Below, one piece after another: positions 4,825 through 7,485 of a DNA stretch of 7,485 nucleotides. This DNA is from Rhodospirillaceae bacterium (lineage in GTDB: Bacteria; Pseudomonadota; Alphaproteobacteria; Rhodospirillales; 2-02-FULL-58-16), in NCBI GenBank assembly GCA_013349695.1, contig DUZD01000149.1, positions 1 to 7,485 on the forward strand, written 5' to 3'. The notes under the pieces were generated by a model. The model saw only the letters and a program-made list of their open reading frames with translations. It was not told the origin of the DNA and searched no databases. Position numbers and translations under genes: made by a program. How positions within the stretch are numbered: position 1 is the stretch's first letter; the number at the start of each line of letters is the position of its first letter.

Positions 4825-6492
4825 ATGCCGAGATTTTCCGCCGCCCTTTTCGCCCTCGCCGCCCTCGCCTTGGCGGTCCTGGCGGTGCCGGCCAGGGCGG
4901 CGCCCAAGGACACCCTCGTCATCGGCATCACCCAGTTCCCATCCACCTTTCATCCCAACATCGACGCCATGATGGCGAAGACCTACGTCTTGGCGATGAC
5001 CCGGCGTCCATTCACCGTCCATGACGCCAACTGGCGACTGGTCTGCATGCTCTGCATCCAATTGCCGACCTTCGAAAACGGTTTGGCGGCGCCGGAAAAA
5101 ACACCCGGCGGCAAGCAGGGCGTCGCCGTCACCTACACCATCCGCGCCGACGCCTTTTGGGGCGACGGCGTGCCCGTCGGCACCAAGGACGTGATCTTCA
5201 CCTGGAAGGTGGGCCGGCATCCGAAAAGCGGCGTCGGCAACATGGAATTCTACCGCCGCATTTACAAAATCGACGCCACCGACGCCAAGACCTTCACCCT
5301 CCATTTCGACAGGCTGACCTTCGATTTCGCCAACATCAGCGGCTTTGAACTGATTCCCGCCCATCTCGACGAGGTGAATTTCGCCGATCCGGTCGCTTAC
5401 AAGAACCGCACGGCTTTCGATACCGACATCACCAACGAGGGCCTTTACTTCGGCCCCTACCTGATCGCCAAGGTCGAGACCGGCTCGCACGTGATCTTGG
5501 AGCGCAATCCCAGGTGGTGGGGGAAAAAGCCCTATTTCCGCCGCGTCATCGTGCGCATGATCGGCAACACGGCGGCCCTGGAAGCGAATTTGCTTTCCGG
5601 CTCCATCGACATGATCGCCGGCGAGTTGGGCCTGAGCATCGATCAGGCCCTGGCCTTCGAGCGCCGCCACGCCGCACGCTTTCGTTTCGTCTACAAGCCG
5701 GGCCTGATCTACGAGCATATCGACCTCAACCTGGACAACCCTATTCTCAAGGACAAGCGGGTGCGCAAGGCGCTGATCCACGCCATCGACCGCGAGCTTA
5801 TCAGCCGCCAGCTTTTTGCTGGCCGCCAGCCGGTGGCGCACGGCGGCGTCAGCCCCCTGGACTGGGTCTACTCCGAGGATATTCCCAAGTACGCTTACGA
5901 CCCGAAGGCGGCGACGGGGCTGCTCGCCCAGGCCGGCTGGACGGTCATGCGCGGCGGCGTCCGCCATAACAAAAAAGGCCAAAGACTGACCTTGGAGATC
6001 ATGACCACCGCCGGCAACCGCACCCGCGAGCTGGTCGAGCAGGTGCTGCAAAGCCAGTGGAAGCGGTTGGGCATCGACCTGCGCATCCGCAACCAGCCGG
6101 CGCGCGTCTTCTTCGGCCAGACGGTGACCGAGCGCAAGTTCACCGGGCTCGCCATGTACGCATGGATCTCGGCGCCCGAGAACGTCCCGCGCACGACCTT
6201 GCATTCGGCCCATATCCCGCACGAGGGCAACAACTTCGCCGGCCAGAACTACGCCGGCTTCAAAAACGCCGAGATGGACGAGCTGATCGACAGGATCGAG
6301 GTCGAACTGAACCGCGGCGAACGGGCCAAACTGTGGCGCCGGCTACAGCAAATCCATGCCGAGGAATTGCCGGTGATTCCGCTCTACTTCCGCGCCGAGC
6401 CCTACGTCTTGCCGAAATGGCTGAACGGCCTCGAGCCCACCGGCCACCAGTTTCCCTCGACGCTGTGGGTCGAGAACTGGCGGGCGGAATAG
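4825..6492 (+). CDS. Periplasmic ABC transporter substrate-binding protein, family 5 (peptide/opine/nickel type)
   Basis: This protein should bind a solute in the periplasm and hand it to an inner-membrane ABC importer; family-5 proteins carry di- and oligopeptides, opines, nickel or sugars. The 555-aa product starts with a Sec signal peptide (about residues 1-25, hydrophobic ALFALAALALAVLAV, cleavage likely after ARA). There is no lipobox Cys, so a soluble form is expected. Family-5 features follow in order: YTIRADAFWGDGVPVGTKDVIFTW (about residues 105-130), a GPYLIAKVETGSHVILERNP segment with WWGKKPYF after it, DKRVRKALIHAIDRELI, YDPKAATGLLAQAGW, and the C-terminal ELPVIPLYFRAEPYVLP. A CxxC pair (C74, C77) is present in the early domain and its role is unknown. 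No permease or ATPase gene lies beside it, so substrate cannot be inferred. The gene appears monocistronic here, though its transporter may lie outside the window. The family is secure, the substrate is not. Confidence 0.94.
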   Translation: MPRFSAALFALAALALAVLAVPARAAPKDTLVIGITQFPSTFHPNIDAMMAKTYVLAMTRRPFTVHDANWRLVCMLCIQLPTFENGLAAPEKTPGGKQGVAVTYTIRADAFWGDGVPVGTKDVIFTWKVGRHPKSGVGNMEFYRRIYKIDATDAKTFTLHFDRLTFDFANISGFELIPAHLDEVNFADPVAYKNRTAFDTDITNEGLYFGPYLIAKVETGSHVILERNPRWWGKKPYFRRVIVRMIGNTAALEANLLSGSIDMIAGELGLSIDQALAFERRHAARFRFVYKPGLIYEHIDLNLDNPILKDKRVRKALIHAIDRELISRQLFAGRQPVAHGGVSPLDWVYSEDIPKYAYDPKAATGLLAQAGWTVMRGGVRHNKKGQRLTLEIMTTAGNRTRELVEQVLQSQWKRLGIDLRIRNQPARVFFGQTVTERKFTGLAMYAWISAPENVPRTTLHSAHIPHEGNNFAGQNYAGFKNAEMDELIDRIEVELNRGERAKLWRRLQQIHAEELPVIPLYFRAEPYVLPKWLNGLEPTGHQFPSTLWVENWRAE

Positions 6493-6493
6493 A

Positions 6494-6508
6494 GAACGCT
6501 TGGCGTTC
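6494..6508 (+). terminator. Weak hairpin just after the solute-binding-protein stop
   Basis: GAACGC-TTG-GCGTTC forms a perfect 6-bp stem starting 2 nt after the TAG stop. It is followed by CCCCCTGTTTCCTT rather than a clean U run, so intrinsic termination would be inefficient. Confidence 0.35.
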
Positions 6509-6585
6509 CCCCTGTTTCCTTAAGAGTCGGTGAAGTGTCATCGGATCCCCCTGGAATGGATAGTTTTTCGTGGTTTCGACCGCTC

Positions 6586-6637
6586 ATTCCGTCCGCCGAT
6601 TTCTTCTTCCGATTCCATCCGCCGATTTTGTCTCCCG
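6586..6637. repeat. Two tandem 26-nt units
   Basis: Units 6586-6611 and 6612-6637 both begin ATTCC(G/A)TCCGCCGATTT and match at about 22 of 26 positions; a partial third (ATTCA) follows. They lie between the solute-binding-protein gene and the promoter of the 67-aa gene. Confidence 0.75.
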
Positions 6638-6663
6638 ATTCAGGGGACGAAGCGTAATTTTAA

Positions 6664-6691
6664 TTGCATTTAGCGGATAATTATATATATA
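6664..6691 (+). promoter_or_regulatory. Sigma-70-type promoter of the 67-aa gene
   Basis: TTGCAT (6664-6669) and TATATA (6686-6691) are separated by 16 bp in the most AT-rich stretch of the window. A start near 6698 would give a leader of about 67 nt before ATG 6765. Confidence 0.5.
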
Positions 6692-6696
6692 GTGCG

Positions 6697-6715
6697 AATT
6701 AGTCGCATACTAATT
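6697..6715. promoter_or_regulatory. Operator-like dyad at the predicted transcription start
   Basis: AATTAGT-CGCAT-ACTAATT is a perfect 7-bp inverted repeat with a 5-bp centre, placed directly after the -10 box and over the expected +1. This position suits a repressor dimer. The binding protein is unknown; a short RNA hairpin in the leader is the alternative. Confidence 0.5.
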
Positions 6716-6764
6716 TAAGCCTTGACCATTCGTACTGGATTCGGCGATAAGGAGGAATAGTAAA

Positions 6765-6968
6765 ATGAGCATGCATCCGCACAACTACGCACGACGGCGG
6801 GATAATCTAGCCGGCTGGAATGTGGAAATCGTGACTTATAAGGTGGGCAAGCGCTACCACTGCGCGGTCGATAACGTCAGCCTCGGCGGCATGGTGGACG
6901 GCGACGGCATCACCCGGGAGGAGGCCGAAACCCAAGCCCTCAGCAAGGCCCGAGAACTGCTGTCCTAG
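6765..6968 (+). CDS. Small conserved-looking protein of unknown function, 67 aa
   Basis: The start ATG 6765 has an excellent Shine-Dalgarno (AAGGAGG at 6750-6756). The product begins MSMHPHNYARRRDNLAGW, basic and without signal peptide or membrane segment, so it is probably cytoplasmic. Residues 18-27 (WNVEIVTYKV) and 30-38 (RYHCAVDNV) look like two beta strands. A GDGITREEAETQALSKARELL segment (about residues 46-66) looks like a turn and an amphipathic helix. This beta-beta-turn-helix layout resembles the N-terminal half of HicB-like proteins and also the C-terminal part of double-stranded RNA-binding domains. The resemblance is my reading of pattern, not an established homology. There is no HicA toxin partner next to it and no DNA-binding domain. 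It has its own promoter, dyad and a strong downstream hairpin, so it appears to be a single-gene unit. Confidence 0.75.
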   Translation: MSMHPHNYARRRDNLAGWNVEIVTYKVGKRYHCAVDNVSLGGMVDGDGITREEAETQALSKARELLS

Positions 6969-7009
6969 ACACGCTTCTTGATGGTGGACTGATCGCCGTC
7001 GGCGCCGAC

Positions 7010-7062
7010 AACAAGCCCCGGGGCGGGGGAGCGGATCATCCGCTTGCCCCGGGGAGTTTGTT
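7010..7062. terminator. Strong nested hairpin after the 67-aa gene
   Basis: AACAA (7010-7014) pairs with TTGTT (7058-7062), CCCCGGGGC (7016-7024) with GCCCCGGGG (7046-7054), and the centre AGCGGATCATCCGCT (7030-7044) is a 15-nt palindrome. A TTTGTT tract ends the plus-strand stem. It probably terminates transcription of the 67-aa gene about 40-90 nt after its stop. Confidence 0.65.
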
Positions 7063-7144
7063 ACCACCCGTCGAGGGCGGCTTGACCATGCTCGGGCGAA
7101 CGCGGGGCGCGCCAGGACAAACCGATCGGCGGGCACAATCCGTA

Positions 7145-7165
7145 TTTCGCGGAAAAGGCTTATGC
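7145..7165 (-). repeat. GATAAGCCTT repeat motif, inverted copy C
   Basis: Read on the minus strand this is GCATAAGCCTTTTCCGCGAA plus a final A, matching copy B (7337-7357) at 18 of 21 positions. Confidence 0.5.
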
Positions 7166-7220
7166 ACTTGCATCCGGTGCCACAATATCCCGAGGCTTAG
7201 TGGAGTTCATCGCACCTCCT

Positions 7221-7286
7221 TTTCCTCCGCGTCCCTCCGTGTCCATTGCGTTAAGATTATACGCCAAGGACGCGGAGGGGAGGAAA
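7221..7286. repeat. Long imperfect palindrome (P2)
   Basis: The inner stem pairs CCCTCCGTGTCCATTGCG (7233-7250) with CGCCAAGGACGCGGAGGG (7262-7279) at 15 of 18 positions around an 11-nt loop. An outer stem pairs TTTCCTC (7221-7227) with GAGGAAA (7280-7286) across a 5-nt internal bulge. It belongs to the same style of degenerate intergenic palindrome as 4677-4746. Confidence 0.65.
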
Positions 7287-7323
7287 GCCGCGGCGAGCCA
7301 TAAGAATACAAAATATCGATCCG

Positions 7324-7357
7324 ACCGGACGCAAGGGGATAAGCCTTATCCGGGAAA
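7324..7357 (+). repeat. GATAAGCCTT repeat motif, copy B
   Basis: ACCGGACG, three divergent bases, then GGGGATAAGCCTTATCCGGG. The core GGATAAG-C-CTTATCC (7337-7351) is a perfect 7-bp hairpin arm pair. It lies 36-70 nt upstream of the ATG at 7394, so it may be in that gene's leader or promoter. Confidence 0.6.
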
Positions 7358-7380
7358 TGTCGGTACAAACAATGAGAGTA

Positions 7381-7386
7381 AGGGAG
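7381..7386 (+). promoter_or_regulatory. Shine-Dalgarno of the gene starting at 7394
   Basis: AGGGAG lies 7 nt upstream of ATG 7394, supporting a genuine start for the gene cut by the right edge. Confidence 0.7.
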
Positions 7387-7393
7387 AACGGCG

Positions 7394-7485
7394 ATGAACC
7401 TGACCGACGTGCTTTTGGGGGAGCACGTGGCGTACCGCGCCTTACTCGACGAAATCGAGGAAATGGCCTCCTTTGCGGGAGAAGT
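7394..7485 (+). CDS. Probable hemerythrin-like (HHE) domain protein, N-terminal 30 residues only
   Basis: ATG 7394 follows the Shine-Dalgarno AGGGAG (7381-7386) by 7 nt, and the frame is open to the window edge. The visible start MNLTDVLLGEHVAYRALLDE continues IEEMASFAGE. It resembles the first helix of bacterial hemerythrin-like proteins, in which LLxEH...(L)LDxIE supplies the first iron-binding His (here His11). Such proteins bind a di-iron centre and sense or store oxygen or nitric oxide. Only one helix is visible, so the family call is tentative; another small helical protein is possible. It stands behind two long palindromes and a copy of the repeat motif. Confidence 0.5.
   Translation, partial: MNLTDVLLGEHVAYRALLDEIEEMASFAGE

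Larger units (their letters stand above)
6969..7393. other. Intergenic region with terminator and repeats
   Basis: This 425-bp gap has no convincing gene. It holds a GC-rich nested hairpin (7010-7062), an inverted copy of the GATAAGCCTT motif (7145-7165), a long palindrome (7221-7286) and a direct copy of the motif (7324-7357) leading into the next gene. Confidence 0.7.

Noticed and set aside
4777..6222. 481-aa minus-strand open frame
   Set aside because: It is antisense to the solute-binding-protein gene, rich in His/Gly/Val/Asp as expected of a complementary frame, with no ribosome site or domain.
6722..6750. TTGACC with CGATAA 17 bp downstream as a promoter of the 67-aa gene
   Set aside because: Transcription would start inside the Shine-Dalgarno, leaving no usable leader.
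7058..7303. 81-aa plus-strand open frame
   Set aside because: It begins within the terminator hairpin, runs through the second palindrome and lacks a Shine-Dalgarno.
4170..7363. Compensatory outer stems around the GATAAGCCTT motif as evidence for a conserved RNA
   Set aside because: GGACGG/CCGTCC in copy A and CCGAC/GTCGG in copy B lie in different registers relative to the core, so they are not true covariation.

Overview
The window looks like a GC-rich alphaproteobacterial chromosome, most likely from the Rhodospirillales/Magnetospirillum-like group. This rests on the gene order fliK-flgD-flgE, the form of the FlgE and FliK domains, and strong third-position GC bias, which also produces many long antisense shadow ORFs. 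The lineage is an inference.

The left part (1-3446, all minus strand) is a flagellar hook operon read right to left: fliK (hook-length control), flgD (hook cap/scaffold) and flgE (hook subunit, cut by the left edge). Just upstream of fliK (3487-3504) is a near-consensus sigma-54 promoter with a GG-N10-GC core and a perfect 12-bp palindrome overlapping its -24 box. This fits the established use of sigma-54 for middle/late flagellar genes. Together the three genes build the hook: FlgD caps it, FlgE polymerises under the cap, and FliK measures it and switches export specificity.

The centre (3618-4824) is a scarred intergenic region. It starts with a truncated IS1595-family transposase that keeps its zinc ribbon but has lost most of its DDE domain. 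It then carries several structured elements: an MITE-like element with 24-nt inverted ends, a branched palindromic element inside a possible 64-aa small ORF, and a long degenerate palindrome of 8-nt periodic units.

The right part (4825-7485, plus strand) has an exported family-5 ABC solute-binding protein with no transporter partners in view. It is followed by a 67-aa protein of unknown function behind an AT-rich promoter with an operator-like dyad and a strong Shine-Dalgarno, then a GC-rich nested hairpin terminator, a second long palindrome, and the start of a probable hemerythrin-like gene cut by the right edge. A motif of about 21 nt (core GATAAGCCTT..TCCGGGAAA) occurs three times in the intergenic DNA on both sides of this region.

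No rRNA, tRNA or CRISPR array was seen. The least explained material is the set of dispersed structured repeats and the 67-aa protein with its operator-like promoter. No complete new multi-gene system can be supported from this window.
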